Part shown: positions 17,851 through 27,208 of the stretch, in pieces | Layout of the letters: every line of letters begins with the position of its first letter | Position numbering within the stretch: the first letter of the stretch is position 1 | Source of the DNA: JBBIJO01 sp037445895 | GTDB lineage: Bacteria; Bacteroidota; Ignavibacteria; Kapaibacteriales; UBA2268 | Reading direction: 5' to 3' | DNA length: 64,000 nucleotides | Assembly (NCBI GenBank): GCA_037445895.1 | Contig: JBBIJO010000001.1 | Location: 124,001-188,000 of the forward strand | Notes under the pieces: model-generated | What the model saw: the letters and a program-made list of their open reading frames with translations, nothing else | What the model was told of the DNA's origin: nothing | Database searches by the model: none | Position numbers and translations under genes: made by a program

Positions 17851-18813
17851 TTAAACCTTCAAAGTTTTACTTAATTTCCTAATCATATCTTCGACCATCA
17901 TTGAAAGATTATACGTGGGTTTCCATCCCCAATCGATGCGAGCAGCAGAATCATCAACATCATCGGGCCAAGAATCCGCTATTTTTTGTCTTTCATCAGG
18001 TCTATATTCAATTTCAAAATCGGGCAAATACTTTTTAATTTCTTCGAAGAGTGTTTTTACATCGAAACTCATCGAACCAACATTGTAATCGCAATGATGG
18101 GTAAGATTTTCTACAGGTGCATCGAGCAAATCCAAAACAGCTTTAATACAATCGGGCATATACATCATCGGGAGCCGAGTATCCTCATTAACGAAACATA
18201 GATATTTATTTTTACGAATAGCTTCGTAGAAAATCTCGACTGCGTAATCTGTGGTTCCCCCACCGGGCAAAGTTTCGGCAGAAATGATTCCAGGATACCG
18301 AACCCCCCGACAATCCAAACCATATTTATAAAAGTAATAGTCGCCCAACAGTTCAATGGTTACTTTAGAAACTCCATACATTGTTTTTGGTTTTAAGATA
18401 CCATCTTGGGGAGCATTTTTGGGGACACCATCGCCCCAAACAGCAATAGAGCTTGGAACAAAAACCTTAGAAAGATTATATTTTACACCCAAATTAAAAG
18501 CATTTAAAGTTCCATTTACATTTACGTTCCAACAGTTTGTAGGATTTGCTTCTCCAGTTGCCGAAAGAATCGCAGCTAAATGTACAATCGTATCAATTGA
18601 ATGCTTACGAATAAGATTATCGAATGAATCAAAATCTAAAACATTTAGGACCTCGAAAATCCCATTTCGAAGCGGGGAATCGGAAGATGGTTCTTTGAAA
18701 TCTGTTGCGATAACATTAGCATCACCATATTTTCTTATTAATGCAGGTGTGAGTTCGGAACCAATTTGCCCACAAGCACCTGTAACTAAAATTCTCTTTG
18801 TTTCTTTTCTCAT
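17851..18813 (-). CDS. NAD-dependent epimerase/dehydratase family, probable L-threonine 3-dehydrogenase
   Basis: This 320-residue extended short-chain dehydrogenase has the NAD motif GACGQIG (12-18), the active-site pair Tyr146-x3-Lys150 (YGVSK), and PGIISAETLPGGGTTDYAVE, which is diagnostic of the SDR-type threonine 3-dehydrogenases related to the human TDH enzyme. The reaction is L-threonine to 2-amino-3-ketobutyrate. The usual partner, 2-amino-3-ketobutyrate CoA ligase (kbl), is not nearby. The gene lies 24 bases downstream of recF on the same strand and may be read with it. Confidence 0.85.
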   Translation of the reverse strand: MRKETKRILVTGACGQIGSELTPALIRKYGDANVIATDFKEPSSDSPLRNGIFEVLNVLDFDSFDNLIRKHSIDTIVHLAAILSATGEANPTNCWNVNVNGTLNAFNLGVKYNLSKVFVPSSIAVWGDGVPKNAPQDGILKPKTMYGVSKVTIELLGDYYFYKYGLDCRGVRYPGIISAETLPGGGTTDYAVEIFYEAIRKNKYLCFVNEDTRLPMMYMPDCIKAVLDLLDAPVENLTHHCDYNVGSMSFDVKTLFEEIKKYLPDFEIEYRPDERQKIADSWPDDVDDSAARIDWGWKPTYNLSMMVEDMIRKLSKTLKV

Positions 18814-18837
18814 ATAAATTCCATATTTATAAATTAA

Positions 18838-19980
18838 TTAATTTGACTCCTCGAAACATTTCCCTTGTTCAACATAAAAAACTTTTAACTGATTAGAGAT
18901 TGGATAAATATATTCTAAAAACTTTGATTCTGTTATAGTAATAAAAGTTTGCACTTTTGCGTCGGAAATTAAGTTTAGAACATAATTAATTCTTTCAATA
19001 TCGAGTTCCGAAAAAATATCGTCGAACAAAACAATTGGAATTTTATGTTCAACTTGTAAAAAGTATTGCAACTCGGCATATTTTAAGGCAATTAACAATG
19101 ATTTACTTTGTCCTTGGGATGCAACATCCCGGGCTAAATTATTGTTCAATAAAATCTTAAAATCATCCTTTTGTGGACCGAATAAAGTCATTCCTCGTTC
19201 GAGTTCATACTTTCGAACATCAGCTAAAATATTATACAAAACTATGGCAATTTCTTTAATATCGGTAGGAACTAATCTATTTCCGAAATAATATGGAATA
19301 TATTTAATATCTGTTTCTTCTTTCTTTCCAGTAATCAAATTAAAGCTTTCTTTGAAAAAGGGTATAAATTCATCGAAAAACATTTGCCTTAGAGAGATAA
19401 TCCTCGAAGAAACAGCAATAAAATTATCATTCCAAACTTCAAGTAAAGAATTTTGCGAACTAAAACCATCGGCAATATCAGCAAGAAGTTTATTTCTTTG
19501 CTTGAGTATTCTTCGGAAACGAAGTAAATCGTCTAAATATTTTGAGCTAACTTGCGAAATTACCCTGTCGATAAATTCTCTTCTAACATTTGGAGGTCCA
19601 AAAACAATTTCACGCATTTGCGGAGTCAAAATAACTAATGGCACATTGCCAATAACATCTTTTGGATTAATAGATGCATTATTGGCATCAGTTATTTCTT
19701 TCTTTTTCTTTGGCTGATAGAAAACCTTAACATAATAAGGAATTTCTTTTTCGCTATTGGCGACAAGTTCAACTGCATAATAATCCTCGCCTATCCTTAC
19801 AATGTTTTGCTCCAAAGGAGTTGCAAAACTCTTTGTCAAACTACCAATAGAGATAGCTTCGAGAATACTTGTTTTTCCGGAACCATTCCTACCATAAAAC
19901 ACATTCAACCCCTTCGAAGGCTCAATTCTTGTAAAAATATGGTTGCGAACGTTCTCGAATGCTATTCTTTCCACGAACAT
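18838..19980 (-). CDS. recF: DNA replication and repair protein RecF
   Basis: This 380-residue SMC-like ATPase loads RecA at gaps. The Walker A motif is GRNGSGKTS (30-38). Further signatures are RREFIDRVISQ and the C-terminal ABC signature and Walker B region (DVASQGQSKSLLIALKYAE, then PIVLFDDIFSELD). The ATG at 19980 gives MFVERIAFENVRNH, the standard RecF opening. A frame six codons longer begins with TTG and is less likely. It follows dnaN by about 39 bases on the same strand, the usual dnaN-recF order, although dnaA is not beside it. Confidence 0.95.
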   Translation of the reverse strand: MFVERIAFENVRNHIFTRIEPSKGLNVFYGRNGSGKTSILEAISIGSLTKSFATPLEQNIVRIGEDYYAVELVANSEKEIPYYVKVFYQPKKKKEITDANNASINPKDVIGNVPLVILTPQMREIVFGPPNVRREFIDRVISQVSSKYLDDLLRFRRILKQRNKLLADIADGFSSQNSLLEVWNDNFIAVSSRIISLRQMFFDEFIPFFKESFNLITGKKEETDIKYIPYYFGNRLVPTDIKEIAIVLYNILADVRKYELERGMTLFGPQKDDFKILLNNNLARDVASQGQSKSLLIALKYAELQYFLQVEHKIPIVLFDDIFSELDIERINYVLNLISDAKVQTFITITESKFLEYIYPISNQLKVFYVEQGKCFEESN

Positions 19981-20019
19981 AAACCTTAATCCAACCAATA
20001 TATTCAGGAGGCAATAAGT

Positions 20020-21213
20020 TTAATCCCCCAATCGTAGTGGCATCAAAAGCATAAGCAGCTTTTCAGTTCCGATATTTGGCTTTACTAAAACTGGGCGTGT
20101 TGGTTCGGACAACGAAATGATAACTTCCTCTTCTGTTCCTTCGACAACCATATTTTCAATAGCCTCTTGCAAAAAATCATTGTTAAATCCAATTACGAAC
20201 TTCTCGGAGTTGAAATGACAAGGAATTGTTTCCTGCCCTTGCAATCCACTATCTTCATCTTGGCCCACAAGGGTTAACGACTCGGTAGAAATTTCGAGTT
20301 TAACTGGTTTTCCAATTGGACTTGCAAAAAGAGAAACCCTTTTCAACGCAGGAAGAATGTCCTTTTTATTAATTTTCAATTCATAAGGATTGCTTGTCGG
20401 AATTACACTTTCGTATTTTGGATAACGTTCGTCAATAATCCTTGTAATAAGCACAGTATCTCCAATATCGAAACGTGTATGAGTAATTTCATTATCAGCC
20501 TTAACGAATGAAATCAAAACATCATCCTCGACTTTTCTTAACAGTTCAACAGTTCGCGAAGGAATAATCACACTCAAATCTGTTGGAAATATGTTTTGGC
20601 CATCGGCTTCGACGGTAGTTTTCGATAAACGGTAACTATCGGTCGAAACAATATTTACCCGATTCCCCTGAAATTGAAAATAAACTCCGGTCATTGCTGG
20701 TTTAAAATCATCCTTCGAGACGCAAAAGAATGTTCGTTCTGCTGCCCAAGTTAAATCCTTAGCACTAATCATTGCAGATAAATTTTTCTCATCATCACTC
20801 AATGGTTCAACCAACTTGCCAATTTCCGGTTTCTGCGATTGAAAAAGTTCTGGGAGTTCTAAATAATCCTCGGGATCTAATCCCTTCATAGTATATTTAC
20901 CAAAGGTAGTTCTAATGCTTATTTCGTATGTTTCTAAATTAGCATTGAATGTAATTTCTTGTTCGTTGTCCAAAGCCCGGATTATGTCGGTAATACGCTT
21001 TCCAGGAACAAGTATTTTACCGTTCTCCGAGGAGTTTACAATTATTTGGTTCATAATCGTTATGCTCTGGTCGGTAGCAATTATTCTCAATGTATCGTCT
21101 TCGAGTATAAAATAAAAATGCTCAAGGATAGGAAGTGTGGTTTTGCGTGGTAGCGCAGGCGACACTTTTTGCAAAGCGTGGTTTAAATTGCTTAAAGAAA
21201 CAGAAAATTTCAT
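20020..21213 (-). CDS. dnaN: DNA polymerase III beta subunit (sliding clamp)
   Basis: This 397-residue protein is the ring-shaped processivity clamp of replicative DNA polymerase. It starts MKFSVSLSNLNHALQKVSPALPRKTTLPIL, shown here only to mark the start region, and contains the three repeated clamp domains. It ends in PTRPVLVKPN followed by MLLMPLRLGD, the conserved last strand that lines the peptide pocket. Length is slightly above the common 366-380, with an insertion at about 115-140 (EIGKLVEPLSDDEK). It precedes recF in an operon. No dnaA or DnaA-box cluster lies upstream. Confidence 0.96.
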   Translation of the reverse strand: MKFSVSLSNLNHALQKVSPALPRKTTLPILEHFYFILEDDTLRIIATDQSITIMNQIIVNSSENGKILVPGKRITDIIRALDNEQEITFNANLETYEISIRTTFGKYTMKGLDPEDYLELPELFQSQKPEIGKLVEPLSDDEKNLSAMISAKDLTWAAERTFFCVSKDDFKPAMTGVYFQFQGNRVNIVSTDSYRLSKTTVEADGQNIFPTDLSVIIPSRTVELLRKVEDDVLISFVKADNEITHTRFDIGDTVLITRIIDERYPKYESVIPTSNPYELKINKKDILPALKRVSLFASPIGKPVKLEISTESLTLVGQDEDSGLQGQETIPCHFNSEKFVIGFNNDFLQEAIENMVVEGTEEEVIISLSEPTRPVLVKPNIGTEKLLMLLMPLRLGD

Positions 21214-21312
21214 TTTAACCCCTATAAATATTTTAAAAACAAAATTTCTTAATTTAAATTTTTGAGATAAACAATTTATAAAATTGCATTCAAAAAAATA
21301 GACTAATTCGAA

Positions 21313-22002
21313 ATGAAAATTGCAAAATTTGGCTTAGATAACTTTATAGTTGGTATTATTATTAGCATTTTAATCATTGTTTTGGCAATTTTTATTATCC
21401 AGATTTTTCTTATCTCGCTTTTGCTTACAATTCTTGGATGTTTATTGCTTTGCTTTACTATTTGGTTTTTTCGTGACCCAACACGAAATGTTCCAATTAT
21501 TGCAACCGAAGACGAATCCATAATAGTTTCGCCAGCGGATGGAAAAATAGTTGAAATAAAAGAAATAGTTGAACCGAAATTTCTGAAAACCAATGCCAGA
21601 CAAATTAGCATTTTTTTAAGTCCTATGGATGTTCATATCAATCGTTCTCCAATAACAGGGAAAATAGTTTTTTTCGAGTATAATCCGGGAAACTACTTGG
21701 TTGCTTATCACCCGAAAGCCTCTGAATTAAATGAGCATACCTTTGTTGGAGTTGAAAATAAATATGGAAGGTTAGTTTTTAAACAAATCGCTGGGATTCT
21801 CGCTCGAAGAATTGTCTGCATTTTAAATGAAGGCAAATATATAGAAGCTGGCGAGAAAATTGGGATGATGAAATTTGGTTCGAGAATGGATGTTGTAGTT
21901 CCGATGGATGCAGAAATCTATGTTCAAACCTCGCAAAAGGTAAAAGGAGGCGAAACTATTATCGCTAGATTAAGAAAAGATATTTTCCCCACGTATATTT
22001 GA
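21313..22002 (+). CDS. psd: Phosphatidylserine decarboxylase (pyruvoyl enzyme)
   Basis: This 229-residue enzyme makes phosphatidylethanolamine from phosphatidylserine. Two membrane segments cover about 10-52. The catalytic core has VSPADGKIVEI (73-82), the active-site MDVHINRSP (105-113) and HPKASELNEH. Self-cleavage should occur at Gly189-Ser190 in KFGSRMDV, where the serine becomes the pyruvoyl cofactor. This is the short PSD form, common in Bacteroidota. pssA, which makes its substrate, begins 13 bases downstream, so the two steps are encoded together. Confidence 0.94.
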   Translation: MKIAKFGLDNFIVGIIISILIIVLAIFIIQIFLISLLLTILGCLLLCFTIWFFRDPTRNVPIIATEDESIIVSPADGKIVEIKEIVEPKFLKTNARQISIFLSPMDVHINRSPITGKIVFFEYNPGNYLVAYHPKASELNEHTFVGVENKYGRLVFKQIAGILARRIVCILNEGKYIEAGEKIGMMKFGSRMDVVVPMDAEIYVQTSQKVKGGETIIARLRKDIFPTYI

Positions 22003-22015
22003 TGGAAACACAGCA

Positions 22016-22744
22016 ATGGTAAGATTCACTCGTTCATTAGTTCCGAATCTGCTAACACTTGCAAATCTTTTCTCTGGATTCATTGCCATAATATATGTTT
22101 CAAAAGATATGTATATGCTTGCTGGTCTCTTTGTTCTGGTTGCTGCAATATTTGATATGCTCGATGGAATTACAGCTCGTTTGATAGAATCTGCGAGCGA
22201 ATTCGGCGTTGAACTCGATTCGCTTTCCGACGCCATTTCATTTGGTGTTGTTCCCTCTTTTATGTTATACAAAATTTATTTTTACCAGTTTAATGATATT
22301 GGTATTTTCTTTGCTGCTTTGCCTTTGATTTGTGGGGTTTTGCGTTTAGCTCGTTTTAACATACAAATTACTGTTTTCGAGGATAAAAAGTTTTTTACTG
22401 GACTGGCTATTCCTGCGGGCGCATTCATTATTCTCTCTTATGTTTTATTCTACCACTTCGGGAATTTAATGCCAGAAAAATATAAGGAACTTGTATTATT
22501 TACGGTAACTATTGTTACATCACTCCTGATGATTTCTACTATAAAATTTTATAATGTCCCCCGACCCAATAAAAGGTATATTAAAGAAAATCCAATTCAT
22601 TCTCTCGTTTTTTTAATTGCTCTAATTATTTCTATTTTTACAAGAGGGAAATTTATTTTCCCGTTTTTTGTTTTTTACTTATTAGCTTGCATCTTTCGTC
22701 ATTACTATTTGAAAATTAAACATTATTATTTAAATAAGGGTTGA
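22016..22744 (+). CDS. pssA: CDP-diacylglycerol-serine O-phosphatidyltransferase
   Basis: This 242-residue membrane enzyme joins serine to CDP-diacylglycerol. The CDP-alcohol phosphotransferase motif is complete: Asp50-Gly51, Ala54-Arg55, Gly64, Asp68, Asp72 in DGITAR...GVELDSLSD. About seven hydrophobic segments follow. It sits between psd and purS with gaps of 13 and 6 bases. The C-terminus is basic (IKHYYLNKG). Confidence 0.94.
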   Translation: MVRFTRSLVPNLLTLANLFSGFIAIIYVSKDMYMLAGLFVLVAAIFDMLDGITARLIESASEFGVELDSLSDAISFGVVPSFMLYKIYFYQFNDIGIFFAALPLICGVLRLARFNIQITVFEDKKFFTGLAIPAGAFIILSYVLFYHFGNLMPEKYKELVLFTVTIVTSLLMISTIKFYNVPRPNKRYIKENPIHSLVFLIALIISIFTRGKFIFPFFVFYLLACIFRHYYLKIKHYYLNKG

Positions 22745-22750
22745 TTCGAT

Positions 22751-23023
22751 ATGCCAATGTTCGAAGCTTTTGCTAAAATTATGCTTAAAAAGGGAATACT
22801 CGACGTTCAAGGTAAAACCATAGAAAATGCGTTAAAAACCTTGAATCTTTCTCAGATTTCTAACGTTAGAATTGGGAAATATATTACTTTCACACTCGAA
22901 GCAGATTCATTCGAAAAGGCTTCGTCGCTTGCTAACGAAGCTTGCGACAAACTTTTGCATAATCCCAACATTGAAAATTATGAATTTCACATTACTTTAA
23001 AAGAAGATTCGAAACAAAGTTGA
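22751..23023 (+). CDS. purS: Phosphoribosylformylglycinamidine synthase subunit PurS
   Basis: This 90-residue protein is the small scaffold subunit of the three-part FGAM synthase (PurS, PurQ, PurL), in step 4 of purine synthesis. MLKKGILDVQGKTIENAL and the following LNLSQISNVRIGKYI are the PurS signature. It has a short N-terminal extension of about 10 residues. purQ starts 7 bases later. purL is not in the window and must be elsewhere. Confidence 0.93.
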   Translation: MPMFEAFAKIMLKKGILDVQGKTIENALKTLNLSQISNVRIGKYITFTLEADSFEKASSLANEACDKLLHNPNIENYEFHITLKEDSKQS

Positions 23024-23030
23024 GACAAAA

Positions 23031-23729
23031 ATGAAATTTGGTATAGTTATTTTTCCGGGTTCTAATTGCGACCACGATGCTTATTATGCTCTAAAAAATA
23101 ATCTACATTTCGATGTCCAATTCCTATGGCATAAAGACTCTTCGATACCCCCCGACATCGATTGCGTAATTTTGCCGGGAGGGTTCTCCTACGGTGATTA
23201 TTTGCGCGCTGGTGCAATTGCTCGCTTTTCGCCAATAATGAACGAAGTAGTAAATTATGCCGGAAAAGGGAAATTAGTTGTGGGAATTTGCAACGGATTC
23301 CAAATACTCACCGAGTCGGGACTTCTTCCAGGTGCATTGCTCAAGAATGCTGGTTTGCGTTTTATCTGTAAGGATATTTATATTAAAGCAGTCAACAATA
23401 ACACACCTTTCACAACGTTGATTGATTCTGGTAAGGTTTTAAAGATTCCTATTGCTCATTTTGAAGGAAATTTCTTTGTGGATGAACAAACACAAAAAGA
23501 ACTCGAAGACAACGAACAAATCGTTTTTAAATATTGCGAAGCGAACGGCGAAATAAGCAATAAATCTAATCCTAATGGCTCATTAGCAAATATTGCAGGT
23601 ATTACGAACAAACGTAAAAACGTGCTTGGTTTAATGCCCCATCCAGAAAGATATTCTGACCCAATACTCGGTTGTAGCGATGGGCAATTAATTTTTAAAT
23701 CTATAGAATATTATCTAAATAACATATAG
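23031..23729 (+). CDS. purQ: Phosphoribosylformylglycinamidine synthase subunit PurQ (glutaminase)
   Basis: This 232-residue class I glutamine amidotransferase supplies ammonia to PurL. It begins MKFGIVIFPGSNCDHDAYYA, has LPGGFSYGDYLRAGAIA, and the nucleophile Cys87 lies in VVGICNGFQ. The His-Glu pair is in LMPHPERY near the C-terminus. Length fits the free-standing PurQ form. It is coupled to purS upstream and tatA 8 bases downstream. Confidence 0.95.
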   Translation: MKFGIVIFPGSNCDHDAYYALKNNLHFDVQFLWHKDSSIPPDIDCVILPGGFSYGDYLRAGAIARFSPIMNEVVNYAGKGKLVVGICNGFQILTESGLLPGALLKNAGLRFICKDIYIKAVNNNTPFTTLIDSGKVLKIPIAHFEGNFFVDEQTQKELEDNEQIVFKYCEANGEISNKSNPNGSLANIAGITNKRKNVLGLMPHPERYSDPILGCSDGQLIFKSIEYYLNNI

Positions 23730-23737
23730 GAGGTTCT

Positions 23738-23920
23738 ATGTTTGGTCTTGGTGTGCAAGAATTATTATTAATCGGACTACTTATATTGCTCATTTTCGGT
23801 GGAAGAAAAATTCCTGAGTTAATGCGGGGTTTAGGACAAGGACTTAAAGAATTTAAAAAAGCATCAACTCTCGATAATGAAAAAGAACCAAGAATAGACG
23901 AAAAAAATAAAACGGAATAG
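23738..23920 (+). CDS. tatA: Twin-arginine translocase subunit TatA
   Basis: This 60-residue protein has a short N-terminus, one TM helix (about 6-20), the hinge FGGRKIPEL and an amphipathic helix (MRGLGQGLKEFKKA), ending in a charged tail. It would form the Tat pore for folded proteins. A GGAGG site lies just upstream. A second TatA/B-type gene follows 8 bases later. tatC is not in the window. Possible Tat substrates, two Rieske proteins, are at 58.2-59.5 kb. Confidence 0.92.
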   Translation: MFGLGVQELLLIGLLILLIFGGRKIPELMRGLGQGLKEFKKASTLDNEKEPRIDEKNKTE

Positions 23921-23928
23921 AAGCAATT

Positions 23929-24174
23929 ATGTTCGATGTCGGAGGTGGCGAATTACTTCTAATTATTTTGGTGATTTTAATTCTTTTCGGGCCAGAAAAG
24001 ATACCAGAAATAGCGCGGTTTGTCAATAAAGGACTACAAAAGATACGGCAAGCGCAAAGCCAAATCCAAACCGAATTGAATTCAATTAACCGAGAAATAA
24101 ATTCTACTTTCGAAGAAAAACCTAAGAACAAAGATTCACAAAGTTTCCACACAAAAGATATTGAAAATAAATAA
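23929..24174 (+). CDS. Second TatA/TatB family protein
   Basis: This 81-residue protein has the same plan as the gene before it: TM helix (about 8-20), FGPEKIPEIARFVNKGL and a longer helical tail with a coiled-coil look (QKIRQAQSQIQTELNSINRE). The longer tail suggests it may act as TatB, the substrate-receptor partner of TatC, while the 60-residue neighbour acts as TatA. This division is inferred only. It is the last gene of the operon and its stop abuts the stop of the convergent lamin-tail gene. Confidence 0.87.
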   Translation: MFDVGGGELLLIILVILILFGPEKIPEIARFVNKGLQKIRQAQSQIQTELNSINREINSTFEEKPKNKDSQSFHTKDIENK

Positions 24175-25836
24175 TTACCAACCTACGGCAATAACTTTCT
24201 TGATTCTTGAAACTTTATTAGACACTATATCGACAGACTCAAATAAAAGGACATAGCCCCCGGGCGACACTTTGTTGTTATTGAAATCTAAACCATCCCA
24301 TTCTATTTCTCCAATCGATGGCGATAGCTCATTGTTAATCAATTCAGACACAATGGTACCATTCAAATCCATAACTTTCCCAGAAATCCTTGCCTGTTTA
24401 AATGGTAGAACATAACGTATCTTTGCCTTTGGTTTTGTTACAGAGTTTGGGGAAAAAGGATTAGGCTCAACTACAACCGAAATCTCCTCGCCTCCTTTTA
24501 TCGAAACACTATTTGTCTCATTTGGAGTTCCACCTCTTACATCAACGCAGGTAAACCAATTGGAACTATCGCTCGATATAAAAGTTGAAATCTCCTTTTC
24601 TAAACTTCTATTTTTAGTATTCGAAATATTCCCTTTGTGCCAAGTCGGAAGGAAAGTTAAGGAATCTTGACATATACCAATTCTATCGTAAACAACGATA
24701 TTATCCCCTCCATTCTTTAAACCAAATGATTTCTCCGAATAAAAGATTCTGGAATCCCCCCGAAGATATTCAAAACAATTAAAAAAGGCAGAGTCCCAAA
24801 TTATGAGAAAATAACCTTTCGGAAGTATAATCTTAGATGAATCACCAATTTCAACAAGCGTAGTTCTATTTTCCGATGGTCTATTGAAAATTTTCCAACC
24901 ATAAAGGTTTAGTGTGTCGTTTGTATTATTAAAAAGTTCAATGAACTCGCCACAACCTTTTTCGACGTCATACATAAATTCATTAATACACAAACCCGAA
25001 AATGGCTTTGGCAAATTGAGTTCGATAACAAAATCTTTTTCAACTAATGTTCCTAAAGAATCGAAAGAAACATAAATATGTAATGCCCTTAAAAAATCGT
25101 ATTTTAAGCTTTCGAGTAAATAAGCAATATTGTATTCATAGTGTCGATTTGCTTCCTTTGGGAAAGCCTCGATTTCTTCCATAAAGATTAATATTTGTAA
25201 TTCCTCTCCATTTTCTTCGGCAACAAGTTCACATTTAATATTCACTTCGGTTAAAGGAAGCCTCCCACTATTAAGTAAATCTACAACAATGAGATTATCG
25301 GAAAGTCCATAGAATAAACCTATAGATGCATCCTTGATTGTTTGATTGTTTTGTTGGCATACTGAGTGTCTTTCTTGGGTTCCAGAAATATGCCAATTAT
25401 GACTATCTGTTGCCGGTTCACTCCAATCGTAACGCTCAAGTGAAGCGCCTTTTTCCCCCCATCTAAAATCATAATAAATCGAGTCGATAAGTAGAGAATC
25501 TCCGTCCCTAATTGTAATTACATCGTAATCGTTATGTAGAGTGGGTATTTTGGTTTGACTCAAGAAACAACTAACTTCATTTGTTAAATTAGTTGTGTCT
25601 TGGCATATAACGGCAAAAGATTTTCCATTTACTACTAATTTTTGGGGCACATAAACAGATGAGTTTCTATTGGTAATATAAAATCCGTCAATTATAAAAT
25701 TTGAATCATAAGGATTGTACAATTCAATCCATTCTGTTTGGTTTGCCTCCGGAGCCGGAAATATTTCGTTTATTACGATTTGCCCTAAACAATAATAGTT
25801 CGCAAGTAGTAGAATAATACTACTAACTCTTAGCAT
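24175..25836 (-). CDS. Secreted lamin-tail-domain protein with FlgD-like C-terminus
   Basis: The ATG at 25836 gives a clean signal peptide (MLRVSSIILLLANYYCLGQ). A longer frame from 25860 is possible. Two lamin-tail domains are visible: the first from IVINEIFPAPEANQTEWIEL, the second from LCINEFMYDVEKGCGEFIEL. The C-terminus (VVEPNPFSPN to VIAVGW) is a FlgD-like Ig domain that resembles a T9SS-type sorting or anchoring end. Lamin-tail domains in bacteria occur in secreted nucleases and surface proteins, but no nuclease domain is seen here. The start overlaps the preceding methionine sulfoxide reductase gene by about 14 bases, so it is in that operon. Confidence 0.8.
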   Translation of the reverse strand: MLRVSSIILLLANYYCLGQIVINEIFPAPEANQTEWIELYNPYDSNFIIDGFYITNRNSSVYVPQKLVVNGKSFAVICQDTTNLTNEVSCFLSQTKIPTLHNDYDVITIRDGDSLLIDSIYYDFRWGEKGASLERYDWSEPATDSHNWHISGTQERHSVCQQNNQTIKDASIGLFYGLSDNLIVVDLLNSGRLPLTEVNIKCELVAEENGEELQILIFMEEIEAFPKEANRHYEYNIAYLLESLKYDFLRALHIYVSFDSLGTLVEKDFVIELNLPKPFSGLCINEFMYDVEKGCGEFIELFNNTNDTLNLYGWKIFNRPSENRTTLVEIGDSSKIILPKGYFLIIWDSAFFNCFEYLRGDSRIFYSEKSFGLKNGGDNIVVYDRIGICQDSLTFLPTWHKGNISNTKNRSLEKEISTFISSDSSNWFTCVDVRGGTPNETNSVSIKGGEEISVVVEPNPFSPNSVTKPKAKIRYVLPFKQARISGKVMDLNGTIVSELINNELSPSIGEIEWDGLDFNNNKVSPGGYVLLFESVDIVSNKVSRIKKVIAVGW

Positions 25837-26326
25837 AGTATTCCAGCAGTGGCTTGACATCCGATTTGTTTATCAAAAAGTGCAATAAACTGGAAATTAT
25901 TTCAGCGTCTTTTGTCGTAAATCTTTTAAAAATTGGACTGTCCAAATCTAGAACACCAATTATCGACTGATTGAAAAATACGGGGACAACCATTTCGGAA
26001 TTTGCTGTTGGGTCGCAAGGTATGTAACCAGGATATCTGTGGACATCGTCAACAATAATTGGTGTTTGTTTCCTTGCAGAGGTTCCACATACACCCGAGC
26101 CAATAGGTATCCTAACACATGCACTTTTACCTTGGTAGGGTCCCAACACTAAATCTGATTTTGCGATGAAATAGAAACCTGCCCAATTAACGCTATCGAA
26201 GCTATTAAAAACCAACGAAACAAAGTTACTTGCATTTGCAAGAAAATTGCGTTCGTTTGCGATTAGTTGAACTAACCTTTCTTTTAATACCAAAAAATGA
26301 TCCCTTGGAATTTCAATCGGTACCAT
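25823..26326 (-). CDS. msrC: Free methionine (R)-sulfoxide reductase (GAF domain)
   Basis: This 167-residue GAF-fold enzyme reduces free methionine-R-sulfoxide. The family pattern VNWAGFYF...LGPYQGKSACVRIPIGSGVCG is present in parts. The three functional cysteines are Cys70, Cys80 and Cys104, and their spacing of 10 and 24 equals that of E. coli Cys84, Cys94 and Cys118. Length is normal. It lies in a minus-strand operon between the CHAD gene and the lamin-tail gene. Confidence 0.9.
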   Translation of the reverse strand: MVPIEIPRDHFLVLKERLVQLIANERNFLANASNFVSLVFNSFDSVNWAGFYFIAKSDLVLGPYQGKSACVRIPIGSGVCGTSARKQTPIIVDDVHRYPGYIPCDPTANSEMVVPVFFNQSIIGVLDLDSPIFKRFTTKDAEIISSLLHFLINKSDVKPLLEYYAKS

Positions 26327-26362
26327 ATATTTTTAAAAATTATTTTTCATAACAATGGTAAA

Positions 26363-27208
26363 TTAATTATTTTCACTAAAAAATTCAATCCAAAAATTTA
26401 ACGTTGTATCCCTATGAAAATCTTGCTCAAGTTGCACAAGCTTTGCATTAATAAATTCAAAGAACTTTCCGTATTTTGCCGATGAGTCATTGTTTTTTTC
26501 TATATAACGATTCAAAAGATTAAGCAAAACATAATTGTCCTGAATATTACCAAGAATGGTTTGAATTTTTTGCAAGTTTTTCAATTCGTTAGGGCTAAAA
26601 CCATAAATTGGTTGCACAATTTCCATAGTATATCGAAATTTTTTTATGGCTATTCGTGTTTGATGGTATGTTGGATAGTTGTGGGGTTCTATTCTGTTTT
26701 GCTTATCGAATACTTGATTTAAAACGTCTTTGGACAATTCATTGATTCGATTTATAGATAGATTGGACGGCTTAAAATGATTTTTAATATTTATTTGGTA
26801 AAAGAAAATTGAACCAAATAACCCCTGGTATAAATTATTTTTAAAATTTTGCTGAAATTTCTTTATTTGTTTTTCCTCCTTATCCCTTATATCAATGAGA
26901 AAATCAAGCAAAATTGGAAACTTTGAAATAATATCAATCAGATAATACTTTTGGACTTGAAAATCTCGAATTTTATTGAGCGATTTCAGAAACTGCTTCA
27001 ATTGTACGATTAGGTTAGTATCGGCAGCTGCCATTTCAATATTTGCAACAAAATTATGAAACGAAATTATCCGACGAATGCAAACACGCAGGTCGTGAAT
27101 TGCATCTTCTTCGAAAGTTCTCTCCACTTTATCAAAATTTTTTTGAAATAAAGAACTAAAGAACCCTATTCTGTCCGTTAGTATTTTTCTTATCTTGCCT
27201 TCATCCAT
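26363..27208 (-). CDS. CHAD domain protein
   Basis: This 281-residue all-helical protein contains a CHAD domain: EEDAIHDLRVCIRRIISFHNF (about 34-54) has the conserved His-x3-Arg-x3-Arg-x2 pattern, and a second one is in YHQTRIAIKKFRYTMEIV. CHAD domains bind polyphosphate through basic helices. No catalytic domain such as CYTH is attached. It overlaps the upstream lipoprotein gene by 19 bases. The polyphosphate link is family knowledge, not shown here. A PiT phosphate transporter lies 9 kb away. Confidence 0.82.
   Translation of the reverse strand: MDEGKIRKILTDRIGFFSSLFQKNFDKVERTFEEDAIHDLRVCIRRIISFHNFVANIEMAAADTNLIVQLKQFLKSLNKIRDFQVQKYYLIDIISKFPILLDFLIDIRDKEEKQIKKFQQNFKNNLYQGLFGSIFFYQINIKNHFKPSNLSINRINELSKDVLNQVFDKQNRIEPHNYPTYHQTRIAIKKFRYTMEIVQPIYGFSPNELKNLQKIQTILGNIQDNYVLLNLLNRYIEKNNDSSAKYGKFFEFINAKLVQLEQDFHRDTTLNFWIEFFSENN

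Noticed and set aside
21214..21312. Possible replication origin at dnaN-recF
   Set aside because: dnaN-recF often lies near oriC, but no dnaA gene or cluster of DnaA boxes was seen in the short upstream gap.
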